A stretch of DNA of 64,000 bases from Kitasatospora sp. NA04385 (GCF_013364235.1 NZ_CP054919.1:451569-515568); one strand, 5' to 3'; shown: positions 7,451 through 16,511, counted from the first letter of the stretch. Notes: a model not told the origin generated them from the sequence alone. Translations and numbers: made by a program.

Positions 7451-9378
7451 ACGCACCGACCGACCGCACGCCCGGACGCCCGGACGCCGACCCGGCCGCG
7501 GGCACGGGCGCCGAGCCGACCGACCGCACGGACACCGAGCCGACCGCGCAGCCGGAGTACCCCGAGTACCCGGACGCCGGGCAGCCGGGCCGGCCGCCGG
7601 TCGTGCACCTGGGCACCACCTCGGTGGTCACCGCCCAGGACACCTTCGCGCTGCGCCGCAGCGCCCGCGCCGTCGCCGACCTGCTCGGCGCGGACGGCCA
7701 GGACGCCGTCCGGCTGGCCACCGCGCTGAGCGAGCTGGGCCGCGGCCTGCTCGGCTCGGAGCGGCTGACCGCCGCGTTCGACCTGCTGCCGGGGCCGCCG
7801 GCCTCGCTGCGGGTGACCCTGGTGTGGCGGGGCGGCCACCGGCTGCCCGCCGAGGCGCTGGAGGCGTCCGCCCGGCTGCTGTCCACCCACCACGAGCACG
7901 GCGGCGGGGACGGCCTGGTGCAGGTCGAGCAGCGGCTCGGCCACGGCTCCAACCCCGACCCGGCGCCGGAGCTGGTCGGGCAGGCCCGCCACCTGCTCGA
8001 CGCGCACACCGACCCCAGCGCCCTGGAGGACTCCCGGGCGCAGACCCGCGACCTGATCGCCGCGCTGGAGCACACCCGCGCCCAGCGCGAGGAGCTGCGC
8101 CGCCTGAACCGCGAGCTGGAGGAGACCAACCGGGGCGTCCTGGCGCTCTACTCGGAGCTGTCGGAGGAGCTGGAGGAGACCAACCGGGGCGTGGTGGCGC
8201 TGTACGCCGAGCTCGACGAGAAGTCGCAGCAACTGCGCGAGGCCAGCAAGGCCAAGAGCAGGTTCTGGGCGAACGTCAGCCACGAGCTGCGCACCCCCGT
8301 CAACGCGGTGGTGGGCCTGGCCGAGCTGCTGCGCGCCGACACCGACGTCCCGCCGGAGGAGCGCTCCCGCCAGCTGTCCCTGATCGCGGACTCCGGCCGC
8401 ACCCTGCTGGCCCTGGTGGACGAGCTGCTCGACGTCGCGAAGGCGGAGTCCGGCACCCTCGACCCGCTGTGGGCGCCGCTGGACCTGCGCGCCGTCCTCA
8501 CCCACCTGGACGGCACCCTGCGCGGCCTGGCCCGCCCCGGCGTCGCGCTGCGCATCGGCCCCGCGCCCGAGGTGCCCGGGGAACTGCTCGGCGACGAGAC
8601 GATGCTGGTGCGCATCCTGCGCAACCTGCTGTCCAACGCGCTGAAGTTCACCGAGCACGGGTCGGTGGAACTGACCGCCGCGATCGAGGAGGACCGGGCC
8701 GGGGACGCGCCGGACGGCGGGCCGCTGCTGGTGCTGACCGTCACCGACACCGGCGTGGGGATACCGGCCGACCAGCACGAACGGGTCTTCGAGGAGTTCT
8801 ACCAGGTCAAGGGGGCGCACCAGCGGGGCCGCCGCGGGACGGGCCTGGGCCTGCCGTACGCCCGCCGGCTGACCGAGATCCTCGGCGGCACCCTGCACCT
8901 GGACAGCGCCCCCGGGCGGGGCACCACGCTCACCGTCCGGCTGCCCGCCCGGCCGGCCCCGCCGGTCGGCACCCGGCGGGGCGTGCTGGTCGCGGTCGAC
9001 GACGACCCGGTGTTCCGGGGCCTGCTGCGCCCGCTGCTGCACGAGATCGCCGAGCAGGTGGTGGAGGTCCACGACGGCACGGCCGCGCTGGCCGCCGTCC
9101 GCGACGTCCGGCCCGACGGGATCGTCCTCGACCTGCACCTCGGCGACGTCGACGGCTACCAGGTCACCGCCGACCTGCGGGCCGACCCGGCGCTGCGGCA
9201 CATCCCGGTCGTCATCCTCACCTCGGCCTCGCTGAGCGCCGCCGACCGGGCCCGGCTGTCGCACGCCCGCGCCGTCCTGCCCAAGTCCGGCCTGAGCAGC
9301 GGCCGGATCGCCGCCGCCCTGGCCGCCCCCCGCCCCGCCGCGCCGCGCCGGGCGCCGTCCCCCGAGGAGGGGTCATGA
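7447..9378 (+). CDS. Hybrid histidine kinase with C-terminal receiver, stressosome-linked
   Basis: The 643-residue soluble protein starts at GTG 7447 (GTGA overlap). Order of parts: an acidic, Thr/Pro-rich N-terminus; a segment (about 55-175) resembling an RsbT-like ATPase without its nucleotide motifs; a coiled coil (about 195-275) with a duplicated LEETNRGV-LALY/VALY unit; a HisKA domain with the phospho-accepting His279 in VSHELRTPVN; a HATPase (LLSNALKFTE, DTGVGIP, GTGLGLPYARR); and a receiver with DDD near 517-519, phospho-acceptor Asp562 and conserved Lys613. No membrane segments. It probably feeds a second signal into the stressosome pathway; the receiver-phosphatase encoded next may take its phosphate. 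Confidence 0.92.
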   Translation: MNAPTDRTPGRPDADPAAGTGAEPTDRTDTEPTAQPEYPEYPDAGQPGRPPVVHLGTTSVVTAQDTFALRRSARAVADLLGADGQDAVRLATALSELGRGLLGSERLTAAFDLLPGPPASLRVTLVWRGGHRLPAEALEASARLLSTHHEHGGGDGLVQVEQRLGHGSNPDPAPELVGQARHLLDAHTDPSALEDSRAQTRDLIAALEHTRAQREELRRLNRELEETNRGVLALYSELSEELEETNRGVVALYAELDEKSQQLREASKAKSRFWANVSHELRTPVNAVVGLAELLRADTDVPPEERSRQLSLIADSGRTLLALVDELLDVAKAESGTLDPLWAPLDLRAVLTHLDGTLRGLARPGVALRIGPAPEVPGELLGDETMLVRILRNLLSNALKFTEHGSVELTAAIEEDRAGDAPDGGPLLVLTVTDTGVGIPADQHERVFEEFYQVKGAHQRGRRGTGLGLPYARRLTEILGGTLHLDSAPGRGTTLTVRLPARPAPPVGTRRGVLVAVDDDPVFRGLLRPLLHEIAEQVVEVHDGTAALAAVRDVRPDGIVLDLHLGDVDGYQVTADLRADPALRHIPVVILTSASLSAADRARLSHARAVLPKSGLSSGRIAAALAAPRPAAPRRAPSPEEGS

Positions 9379-11006
9379 CCGGCCCCGACACCGGGCCCGC
9401 CACCGTCCTGGTGCTCGACGACAACGACGCCACCCGCTACATCGTGGGCAGCTGGCTGCGCCGCTCCGGGCATACCGTGGTCGAGGCGGTGGACGGCACC
9501 CAGGCCCTCGCGCTGCTGGAGCGCACCCCCACCGCCGAACTGCCCGAACTCGCCGTGGTGGACATCAGCCTGCCCGACATGACCGGCTTCGAGGTGTGCG
9601 AGCGGATCAAGGAGGAGCCGCGCACCGCCACGCTGCCCGTGGTGCACATCTCCGCCACCGCGATCGAGGCCAGCGACCGCACCCAGGGCCTGCACCGGGG
9701 CGCCGACGCCTACCTGACCGAGCCGATCGACCCGGCCGAGCTCCAGGCCACCGTCACCGCCGTGCTGCGCTACACCCGGGCCCGCCGGCACGCCGAGCGG
9801 CTGGCCGCCCTGGTCGCGGCCCTGCACCGCAGCACGCTCGCCCTGTACGGCGCCGCCGACACGGACGCCCTGGTCACCTCGGCCGCGCTCGGCGCGGTCC
9901 GGCTCGGCGCCGCCCGGGCCACCGCCATCGCCCTCGGGCCGGACCGCGCCGCCCTCCACCTGGCGCACCACGACCCGGACCCGCCGGAGGGCACCGGGGT
10001 GCGGCTGCTCCAGGCCCCGCCGGTGCTGCTCGACGTCATCGCCCACCACACCCTGGGCGACGCCACCGGCACCGCCACCACCCTGCTGGGCGCCGACGAG
10101 TGGCACGAGGTGCTGGCCGGCCACGGGCTGGACGGCGCGGGCCTGCCCGCCGGGCCGGTCGCCCTGGTCGCGGCCCGCACCAAGCCCGGCCGCCCGCTGC
10201 TCGCCGTGGTCGTCGACCGGGACGCGGTCGCCGCCCCCGACGAGCGCGGGCTGCTCCCCCAACTCACCCAGGCCGGCGCGCTCGCCCTGGAGGCCCAGCG
10301 CAGCCAGGCCGAGGAGCACGCCCTCGCGCTGACCCTGCAGCGCAGCTTCCTGCCCAGCCGGCTGCCCACCGTCCCCGGCGTCGACCTCGCCGTCCGGTAC
10401 GAGCCGGCCTCCGCCCGCAGCGAGATCGGCGGCGACTTCTACGAGGCCATCGACACCCCCGCCGGGCTGCTGCTGGCGATCGGCGACGTGGCCGGGCACT
10501 CGCTGGAGGCCGCGATGGCGATGGGCGAACTGCGCCACGCGCTGCGCGCCTACGCCATCGAGGGCCACGACCCGCAGACCCTGCTGCACCGGCTGGACGT
10601 GCTGCTGACCCGGCTGCGCCCCGGCCTGACCGCGACGGTGTGCCTGGTGCTGATCGCCCCCGACCGGCGCAGCGTCCGGGTCGCCAACGCGGGCCACCTG
10701 CCGCCGCTGCTGCGGCTCCCGGACGGCTCCGCCCGCTACCTGACCGAGCACGGCATCCTGCTCGGCCTGAACGTGCCGCAGCCGCCGCCGGTCGACTACC
10801 CGGTACCGCCCGACGCCACCCTGCTGCTGGTCACCGACGGCCTGATCGAGGTGCCCGGCGAACACCTGCAGAGCAGCCTGGACGCGCTGCGGGACGCCTT
10901 CGCCGGCGCCCCGGCGGAGCTGGACCCGGCGGCCGACCTGCTGCTCTCCTCGTTCGCCCGGGCCCAGACCGACGACGTCGCCCTGCTGCTCGCCCGACTG
11001 GACTGA
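9375..11006 (+). CDS. Receiver-GAF-SpoIIE phosphatase (RsbU-like output)
   Basis: The 543-residue protein begins at ATG 9375, overlapping the kinase stop. The N-terminal receiver (1-125) has LDDND, phospho-acceptor Asp63 and a TEPIDPAEL segment where the conserved Lys (usually KP) is replaced by Glu, which may alter switching. A GAF-like region (150-315) follows, then a helix (LALTLQRSFLPSRLP) and a SpoIIE PP2C domain with IGGDFYEA near 351, IGDVAGHSLEA, NAGHLPPLL, VTDGLIEVPG and TDDVALLLARLD. It is the probable RsbU-equivalent of the operon, dephosphorylating a STAS antagonist such as the one encoded directly downstream. The upstream hybrid kinase is the expected phosphodonor. Confidence 0.9.
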   Translation: MTGPDTGPATVLVLDDNDATRYIVGSWLRRSGHTVVEAVDGTQALALLERTPTAELPELAVVDISLPDMTGFEVCERIKEEPRTATLPVVHISATAIEASDRTQGLHRGADAYLTEPIDPAELQATVTAVLRYTRARRHAERLAALVAALHRSTLALYGAADTDALVTSAALGAVRLGAARATAIALGPDRAALHLAHHDPDPPEGTGVRLLQAPPVLLDVIAHHTLGDATGTATTLLGADEWHEVLAGHGLDGAGLPAGPVALVAARTKPGRPLLAVVVDRDAVAAPDERGLLPQLTQAGALALEAQRSQAEEHALALTLQRSFLPSRLPTVPGVDLAVRYEPASARSEIGGDFYEAIDTPAGLLLAIGDVAGHSLEAAMAMGELRHALRAYAIEGHDPQTLLHRLDVLLTRLRPGLTATVCLVLIAPDRRSVRVANAGHLPPLLRLPDGSARYLTEHGILLGLNVPQPPPVDYPVPPDATLLLVTDGLIEVPGEHLQSSLDALRDAFAGAPAELDPAADLLLSSFARAQTDDVALLLARLD

Positions 11007-11089
11007 ACCCGCCGCGCCCCACCCGACCCCGCCCGACCCCCGCCGCACCCCGCCCGCAGGCCCACCCACCACGCACCGTACGGAGCCCC

Positions 11090-11449
11090 GTGCCCGAGTA
11101 CGCCCTGACCATCGAGGTCCGCACCCATCCCGTGGGGGCGACCGTCGTCGTGCTCGCGGGCGAACTCGACTACCACACCGCGCCGCGCCTGCACCGGGCC
11201 GTGGAGCGCACCGCCGAGGCGCTGCCGCTGGTGCTCGACCTCGCGCTGCTGAGCTTCTGCGACTCGCTCGGCGTGGCCGAGCTGCTGTTCGCCTTCCGCC
11301 GCACCCAGAGCGCCGGCACCGCGCTGGCCCTGGTCAGCCCCTCCACCGACGTCAGCCGGTTGCTCGCGATGACCGGCGTGGACCGGCTGCTGCCCTGCCA
11401 CGCCACCGTCGACGCGGCGGTCGGCGCGCTGCGGCCGGGCGGGGGCTGA
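11090..11449 (+). CDS. STAS-domain anti-sigma factor antagonist closing the stressosome operon
   Basis: The 119-residue protein is a single STAS domain starting at GTG 11090, with a CGGAG element 4 bases upstream. The phospho-loop reads LSFCDSLGVAELLFAFRR, with Ser59 in DSLGV at the site phosphorylated in RsbV/SpoIIAA. It lies 83 bases after the receiver-phosphatase gene, the only sizeable gap in the operon, so it may be made at a different level. It is the natural substrate candidate for that phosphatase, with the cognate RsbW-like kinase and sigma factor outside this operon. Confidence 0.88.
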   Translation: MPEYALTIEVRTHPVGATVVVLAGELDYHTAPRLHRAVERTAEALPLVLDLALLSFCDSLGVAELLFAFRRTQSAGTALALVSPSTDVSRLLAMTGVDRLLPCHATVDAAVGALRPGGG

Positions 11450-11473
11450 CCCCGGGCGCCCCGCCGCAGCGCC

Positions 11474-12262
11474 TCACCCCTCGGGCCGGGCCGGGCCGTG
11501 CGGGGCGAGTTCGGGCTCCAGCCCCTCCGCGAGCGGCGGCGGGACGGGACGGCCGGTCTCCCGCCGCCAGCCCTCGAACGCCCAGGCGGTGGCGGCGACC
11601 AGGGCCAGGCCGAGCAGCCACCCGCCCAGCACGTCGCTGGCCCAGTGCACGCCGAGCGCGACCCGGGTGAACCCCACCCCCAGCACGCTCAGCACGGCCA
11701 GCCCGCGGGCCGCCCGGCGCCACGGCGGGCGCAGCACCGGGGAGAACACCAGCAGCAGCACGGTGCAGCAGGTCGCCGCCGTCATCGCGTGCCCGGACGG
11801 GAACGAGAAGCCCGGGGCGTGCGCCACCGGGTCGGGCAGCGCGGGCCGGGCCCGGGCGACGGCGGCCTTCACCGCCCAGCCGATCAGCCCGGAGGCGGTC
11901 ACGGTGGCGGCGGCCCACACCGCCAGCCGCCAGGCCCGCCGCCACAGCAGCCAGGCGACGGCCGCCGCGACCAGCAGCCGCATCGTCAGCGGGTCCCACA
12001 CCCCGTTGCTGAGGGTGCGCAGCACCGAGAGGGCGGCGGGGTGGTCGCGCACGGTGGTGTGCAGGCGGTGCGCCGCCCCCGCGTCGAGCCGGTGCAGCGG
12101 CGGCCAGTTGGCCTCGATCAGCACCAGCAGCAGCGCGGTGGGCACGGCGGCCACCGCGAACGCGGCGACGGCGGCGAGCAGCCGCTCGCCCAGGTGCAGG
12201 TCGGCGGTGCGCAGGCGGGCGGTGCGCGGCGAGGAGCGGCGCAGGGCGGGACGGCGGATCAC
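11474..12262 (-). CDS. PAP2-family membrane phosphatase
   Basis: The 262-residue protein has several hydrophobic helices and the three-part PAP2 signature: KAAVARARP (site 1), FSFPSGHAMTAAT (site 2, catalytic His) and RVALGVHWASDVLGG (site 3). Such enzymes dephosphorylate lipid phosphates (phosphatidate, undecaprenyl diphosphate) at the membrane. The GTG 12262 start overlaps the stop of the YihY gene (GTGA). It ends 24 bases from the convergent stressosome operon. The true substrate cannot be inferred; linkage to a PAP2-diacylglycerol kinase gene suggests phospholipid metabolism. Confidence 0.88.
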   Translation of the reverse strand: MIRRPALRRSSPRTARLRTADLHLGERLLAAVAAFAVAAVPTALLLVLIEANWPPLHRLDAGAAHRLHTTVRDHPAALSVLRTLSNGVWDPLTMRLLVAAAVAWLLWRRAWRLAVWAAATVTASGLIGWAVKAAVARARPALPDPVAHAPGFSFPSGHAMTAATCCTVLLLVFSPVLRPPWRRAARGLAVLSVLGVGFTRVALGVHWASDVLGGWLLGLALVAATAWAFEGWRRETGRPVPPPLAEGLEPELAPHGPARPEG

Positions 12263-13404
12263 GGCTCCGTCCTTCCCGGGTGCGGCACGCGGGGCGCCGG
12301 TTCGCGCCCGGGCGCCGACCCGGAGTCGTTGGCGGGCAGGTGGGCGTCGGGCAGCCCGGTGACGGGCCGCTCGGTGGCGGACGGCTCGGCGGCAGACGGC
12401 TCGGTGGCGGACGGCTGGTCGGAGTCCGAGTCGGAGTCGGAGTCGGGCCAGCCGGTCCCGGACAGGTCGGTGGCCAGCGGGTCGGGCAGCACCGGGCCGG
12501 GCCGGCCGATCCGGTCGGCCTCCAGCTGGGCGGCGAAGGACAGGCCGAGGAAGAGCGAGATCGCCGTCAGGTACGCCCACACCAGCAGCGAGAACACCAC
12601 GCTGAGCGGGCCGTAGACGGCGTCGAAGGAGCCGCTCAGGCGCAGGTAGAGGGTGAGCAGCCAGGTCGCCGCCAGCCAGAGCACCAGGTGGACGCCCGCG
12701 CCGAAGGCCAGCCAGCTGTAGCCGGGCTGGTGGCGGCGGGGGGCCCGGCGGAAGATCAGGGCGGTCGAGGTGACGGTGAGCAGCACCCCGATCGGCCAGC
12801 GCAGCAGGGTCCAGGCCCCGGTGGTGACCGGGCCCAGCCCGAACACCTCGTCGGCGGCCTCGGCGACCTGCGGTCCGGCCACCAGCACCAGGAAGCCGGT
12901 GGCCAGCGGCAGGCCCGCGCCCGCCGCCATCAGCAGGCTGCGGCCGTACTTGCGGTCGAAGGGGCGGTCCCGTTCGATCCCGTAGATCCGGTTGGCGCCG
13001 CGTTCGATCTGGGACATCGCGGTGACCAGGTTGGCGAGCGCGAAGAGGGCGCCGAACCAGAGCGCGACGGTGCCGCCGGTGCGGTGCCGGCTGCCTTCGA
13101 GGACGTCGCGCACCAGATCGGCGCTGGAGGCCGGGGCCATCCGTTCGATGCTGCCCGCGACCAGCTGGCCGAGCGGGCCGCCGTGCAGCGAGGAGGCCAG
13201 GCCGACCGCGGCGATCGTGAACGGGACGAGGGCCAGCACCGCCTGGAAGGCCAGCGCCCGGGCGTGGCTGAACCCGTCGGCGTAGCGGAAGCGCACGAAG
13301 GCGTCCCGCACCAGCGGCCACCAGGCGCCCCGGCGCAGGGTGTGCACGGCCTCGTCGGCGGAGAGGTGCTCGCGGCCGGGCCTGACCCGGCTGGCGGTTC
13401 CCAT
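12259..13404 (-). CDS. YihY/BrkB-family inner-membrane protein
   Basis: The 381-residue protein is a polytopic membrane protein with the YihY/BrkB pattern: HARALAFQAVLALVPFTIAA, the loop after it, FDAVYGPLSVVFSLLVWAYL and AISLFLGLSFAAQLEAD. About six helices occupy residues 45-315. The cytoplasmic tail (about 320-381) is low complexity, with an alternating Asp-Ser run (DSDSDSDSD) and Ser/Ala/Thr/Glu/Pro repeats encoded by near-identical short DNA repeats around 12360-12445. Function is unknown in actinomycetes; the old ribonuclease annotation of this family is not supported. It overlaps both neighbours in the operon (1 and 4 bases). Confidence 0.87.
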   Translation of the reverse strand: MGTASRVRPGREHLSADEAVHTLRRGAWWPLVRDAFVRFRYADGFSHARALAFQAVLALVPFTIAAVGLASSLHGGPLGQLVAGSIERMAPASSADLVRDVLEGSRHRTGGTVALWFGALFALANLVTAMSQIERGANRIYGIERDRPFDRKYGRSLLMAAGAGLPLATGFLVLVAGPQVAEAADEVFGLGPVTTGAWTLLRWPIGVLLTVTSTALIFRRAPRRHQPGYSWLAFGAGVHLVLWLAATWLLTLYLRLSGSFDAVYGPLSVVFSLLVWAYLTAISLFLGLSFAAQLEADRIGRPGPVLPDPLATDLSGTGWPDSDSDSDSDQPSATEPSAAEPSATERPVTGLPDAHLPANDSGSAPGREPAPRVPHPGRTEP

Positions 13405-15098
13405 CAGGCCGCCTCCCGCCCGGACGCGGCGGCCTCTGCGTGCTCGGTGTGCTCAGCAGACGCGGCGGAATCGGTGGGCTCGGCGGACGCGGCAAGCTCG
13501 GCGGGCTGCTCCTGCCAGGTGGCGGGGACGCGGACCAGCAGGGCGTCCGGGCGGGCGGTCAGGATCAGCGTCCGGCCGTCGCCGACCGGGTCGCCGTCGC
13601 ACTCGCGCGGGTGGGCACGGTCGGCGGTCAGCTCGATCCGGCGGCCCCGGAAGTGCTCCAGCGGGGCGGCCGGGCCCTGGCGGCGGGTGCCGGTGAGCAG
13701 GGACAGCACCGCCGTGCTCCAGCCGCGCGGCCCCTGCGGCTGGACCAGGACGAGGTCGAGCAGCCCGTCGTCGGGCACCGCGTCGGGCAGCAGGCGCACC
13801 CCGCCCTGGAGGGTGCCGACGTTGCCGACGACCGCGGTGCGGACCTGTCGGCGCACCGGCGGGGCGTCGTCCACGGTGACGGTCAGCGGGAAGCGCCGGT
13901 CGCGCAGGTGCCGGGCGGCGCCGACCAGGTAGGCGGGCCAGCCGAGGCGGCGCTTGAGGTCGCGGCCGGTGTCGGCCATCACGGCGGCGTCCAGGCCCAT
14001 CCCGGCCATCGTCGCGGCGGCCCGCACCGGCAGGCCGTCGCCCTCGGCGCGGATCAGGTCGATCCGGCGGGTGCGGCCGGTCAGGGCGGCGGTCAGGGCC
14101 GCCTCGGGGTCGGTGGGCAGGCCGAGGTTGCGGGCCAGCAGGTTGCCGGTGCCGCAGGGGACGACGGCCAGGGTAGCGCCGGTGCCGGCCAGGGTCTCGG
14201 CGCAGGCGGTGACGGTGCCGTCGCCGCCGCAGGCCGCCACCAGCAGGGCGCCGTCGGCGAGCGCCCGGGCGGCGGCGGCCCGGCCGCAGTCCTCGGCCGC
14301 GCCGGGCAGGCGCAGCGGCGGCGCGTACCCGTGGGCGACCAGGACCGCGGAGAGCCGTTCCAGCAGGGCGTCGTCCACCGACACCGGGTTGTGGACCAGG
14401 GCGGCGGGCGGGCGCGGCGGTGCGGCGGGGTCGGCCGGGGCGGGGCGTTCCCGGCGTTCCCGCACGGGCAGCGCGTGCGCCACCACCCACAGCGCGGCCG
14501 CGCCGTTGAGCAGGCCGAACAGCACGTCGGTGGGGTGGTGCATGCCGCGGTAGAGCCGGCTGGCGGCGACCAGCGCCGGCACCAGCCAGGCCAGCGCGCA
14601 CAGCGGCACCCGCCACCGTCCGCGCGTCCCGTACAGCGCGAGCAGGCCCAGGCCGCCGTACAGGGCGGTGGCCGCCCCGACGTGCCCGGACGGGAAGCTG
14701 GAGGTGGGCAGCGAGCCGTCCAGCCGGACGACGTCCGGGCGGGCCCGGTCCACCAGGTGGGCGGCCGACACGAACAGCACCGCCTGCAGGGTGACCGCCC
14801 CGGCGAGCAGTGCGGCCGGCCGCCACCGGTGCCGGAGCAGCAGCAGGAGGGCGGCCACCGCCGTCACCGCGACGATCGCGGGGGTGAAGGCGATCGTGGA
14901 GAGCCAGCCGCTCGCCGTGGTCAGGGCGGGGGTGCGGTGCGCGGCCAGCCAGCCGACCAGCCCCTTCTCGCCCGGGTCCCACCAGCCCGTCGGCGGATGG
15001 GTGATCAGCAGTCCCGCCGCGACCAGCGCCGTCCCCTGCGCGAGCGCCGCCACCACCGGTGCGACGTACGGCGGCACGCGCCCCTGAGTCCTCGTCAT
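13404..15098 (-). CDS. Bifunctional PAP2 phosphatase-diacylglycerol kinase fusion
   Basis: The 564-residue fusion has an N-terminal PAP2 membrane domain (residues 1-215; DRARPDVV, SSFPSGHVGAATA, SRLYRGMHHPTDVLFG) and a C-terminal lipid kinase domain (about 235-530) with NPVS, ACGGDGTVTA near 290, VPCGTGNLLARNLGLP and ECDGDPV. The two halves catalyse opposing steps, removing phosphate from a lipid and adding it to diacylglycerol or a similar lipid, so it may sense or balance phosphatidate. The C-terminal 35 residues are Ala/Glu/Ser repeats. ATG 15098 has GGGAG just upstream. It is divergent from a phospholipase D-family gene and is followed by YihY (1-base overlap). Confidence 0.9.
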   Translation of the reverse strand: MTRTQGRVPPYVAPVVAALAQGTALVAAGLLITHPPTGWWDPGEKGLVGWLAAHRTPALTTASGWLSTIAFTPAIVAVTAVAALLLLLRHRWRPAALLAGAVTLQAVLFVSAAHLVDRARPDVVRLDGSLPTSSFPSGHVGAATALYGGLGLLALYGTRGRWRVPLCALAWLVPALVAASRLYRGMHHPTDVLFGLLNGAAALWVVAHALPVRERRERPAPADPAAPPRPPAALVHNPVSVDDALLERLSAVLVAHGYAPPLRLPGAAEDCGRAAAARALADGALLVAACGGDGTVTACAETLAGTGATLAVVPCGTGNLLARNLGLPTDPEAALTAALTGRTRRIDLIRAEGDGLPVRAAATMAGMGLDAAVMADTGRDLKRRLGWPAYLVGAARHLRDRRFPLTVTVDDAPPVRRQVRTAVVGNVGTLQGGVRLLPDAVPDDGLLDLVLVQPQGPRGWSTAVLSLLTGTRRQGPAAPLEHFRGRRIELTADRAHPRECDGDPVGDGRTLILTARPDALLVRVPATWQEQPAELAASAEPTDSAASAEHTEHAEAAASGREAA

Positions 15099-15172
15099 GG
15101 CTCCCGTGTCCCCCGGAGCGGCGTTTTCATCCCTGCGTGATCGACTGCACCGCGATTGCCGCCGGTCGGCAG

Positions 15173-15197
15173 GCGTCGATCGCGGCGCAGCGGGTAA
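15173..15197 (+). promoter_or_regulatory. SigB-like promoter motif before the phospholipase D-family gene
   Basis: GCGT, 15 bases and GGGTAA fit GNNT-N15-GGGTA. The -10-like box ends 42 bases before the ATG at 15240, a normal promoter distance. Chance matches are expected at this base composition, so confidence is modest. Confidence 0.33.
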
Positions 15198-15239
15198 CCG
15201 AGCGCCCGCCACAGCCACCCGCCCCGGACGGAGCGACCC

Positions 15240-16487
15240 ATGACCACCGAGACCGCGCCCGATCCCGCCCCGGCCGCCGCCGCGCCCGCGCCCGCGCCGA
15301 TAGCCGTGCCCGCTGCGGCAGCCGGGCCGTCGGAGGGCGGCCGGCTGCTGCGCCGCCGACTGGAGGGGCTGCTCGGCATCGCCGCGACCGAGGGGAACCT
15401 GCTGACGCCGCTGCGCAACGGCGACGAGATCTTCCCCGCCATGCTGGAGGCCGTCGACGGGGCGCGGCGGACGGTCGACCTGATGACGTTCGTCTACTGG
15501 CGCGGGGAGATCGCCCGGACCTTCGCCCGGGCGCTGGCTCGGAAGGCGGCGGAGGGCGTGCGGGTGCGGCTGCTGCTGGACGGGTTCGGCAGCCGGCTGA
15601 TCGAGCCGGAGCTGATCGACCTGATGGAGGCGGCCGGCGTCCGGATCTCCTGGTTCCGCCGGCCGGTGCGGCTGTCGCCGTTCAAGCAGAACCACCGCTG
15701 CCACCGCAAGGTGCTGGTGGTGGACGGGCGGACGGCGTTCACCGGCGGCGTGGGCATCGCCGAGGAGTGGTGCGGCGACGCCCGGCACCCGGGCGAGTGG
15801 CGCGACACCCACGTGCGGGTGACCGGGCCCGCCGTGGACGGCATCGCGGCGGCCTTCGCGCAGAACTGGGCCGAGTGCGCGCCCGGCACGCTGTACGACG
15901 CGGCGGACCGGTTCGAGGAGCACGAGCAGCCGGGCGGCTCGGTGGTCCAGGTGGTCCGGGGTTCGGCGGCGGTCGGCTGGCAGGACCTGCAGACCCTGAT
16001 GCGGGTGGTGATCTCCTCGGCCGAGCGGCGGCTGCGCCTGGCCACGGCGTACTTCGCGCCGGACGACTACTTCGTCGGGCTGCTGTGCGCCGCGGGCCGC
16101 CGGGGCGTGGCCGTCGACCTGCTGGTGCCGGGGCGGCACACCGACAAGCGGGTGTGCCAGCTGGCGGGCGAGCGCCACTTCGGGCGGCTGACCGCCTCGG
16201 GGGTCACGGTCTGGCGGTACGAGCCGACGATGATGCACGCCAAGGTGCTCACCGTCGACGGGACGGCCGCGGTGGTGGGGTCGGCGAACTTCAACCGCCG
16301 CTCGCTCGACCACGACGAGGAGGTGGTGCTGGCCGTGGTGGACGAGGAGTTCACCGCCACCCTGGACCGGCACTTCGACGAGGACCTGGCGCGCAGCGAG
16401 GTCGTCACCCCTGACCGCTGGCACCGCCGCGGCCCGGCCCGGCGCGCCCTGGAGGCGGCCACCGCGCCGATCCGGCACTTCCTCTGA
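15240..16487 (+). CDS. Phospholipase D / cardiolipin synthase-like protein
   Basis: The 415-residue protein has two HKD phosphodiesterase motifs: HRKVLVVDGRTAFTGG and HAKVLTVDGTAAVVGSANF, the hallmark of the PLD superfamily. TFVYWRGEIARTFARAL and RRSLDHDEEVVLAV are typical of bacterial cardiolipin synthases, but the N-terminal transmembrane helices of classic ClsA are absent; residues 5-35 are an Ala/Pro stretch instead. It may condense phosphatidylglycerol into cardiolipin at the membrane surface or hydrolyse phosphodiesters. A GGAG element lies upstream of ATG 15240. Divergent from the PAP2-lipid kinase operon, it fits a phospholipid-remodelling locus. Confidence 0.87.
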   Translation: MTTETAPDPAPAAAAPAPAPIAVPAAAAGPSEGGRLLRRRLEGLLGIAATEGNLLTPLRNGDEIFPAMLEAVDGARRTVDLMTFVYWRGEIARTFARALARKAAEGVRVRLLLDGFGSRLIEPELIDLMEAAGVRISWFRRPVRLSPFKQNHRCHRKVLVVDGRTAFTGGVGIAEEWCGDARHPGEWRDTHVRVTGPAVDGIAAAFAQNWAECAPGTLYDAADRFEEHEQPGGSVVQVVRGSAAVGWQDLQTLMRVVISSAERRLRLATAYFAPDDYFVGLLCAAGRRGVAVDLLVPGRHTDKRVCQLAGERHFGRLTASGVTVWRYEPTMMHAKVLTVDGTAAVVGSANFNRRSLDHDEEVVLAVVDEEFTATLDRHFDEDLARSEVVTPDRWHRRGPARRALEAATAPIRHFL

Positions 16488-16494
16488 CCGGTGC

Positions 16495-16511
16495 GCCCGG
16501 CCCCGCCGGGC
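16495..16511 (+). terminator. Short GC hairpin after the phospholipase D-family gene
   Basis: Perfect 7-bp arms (16495-16501 and 16505-16511) surround a CCC loop, 8 bases after the stop codon. No U-run follows. Probably a weak terminator. Confidence 0.45.
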
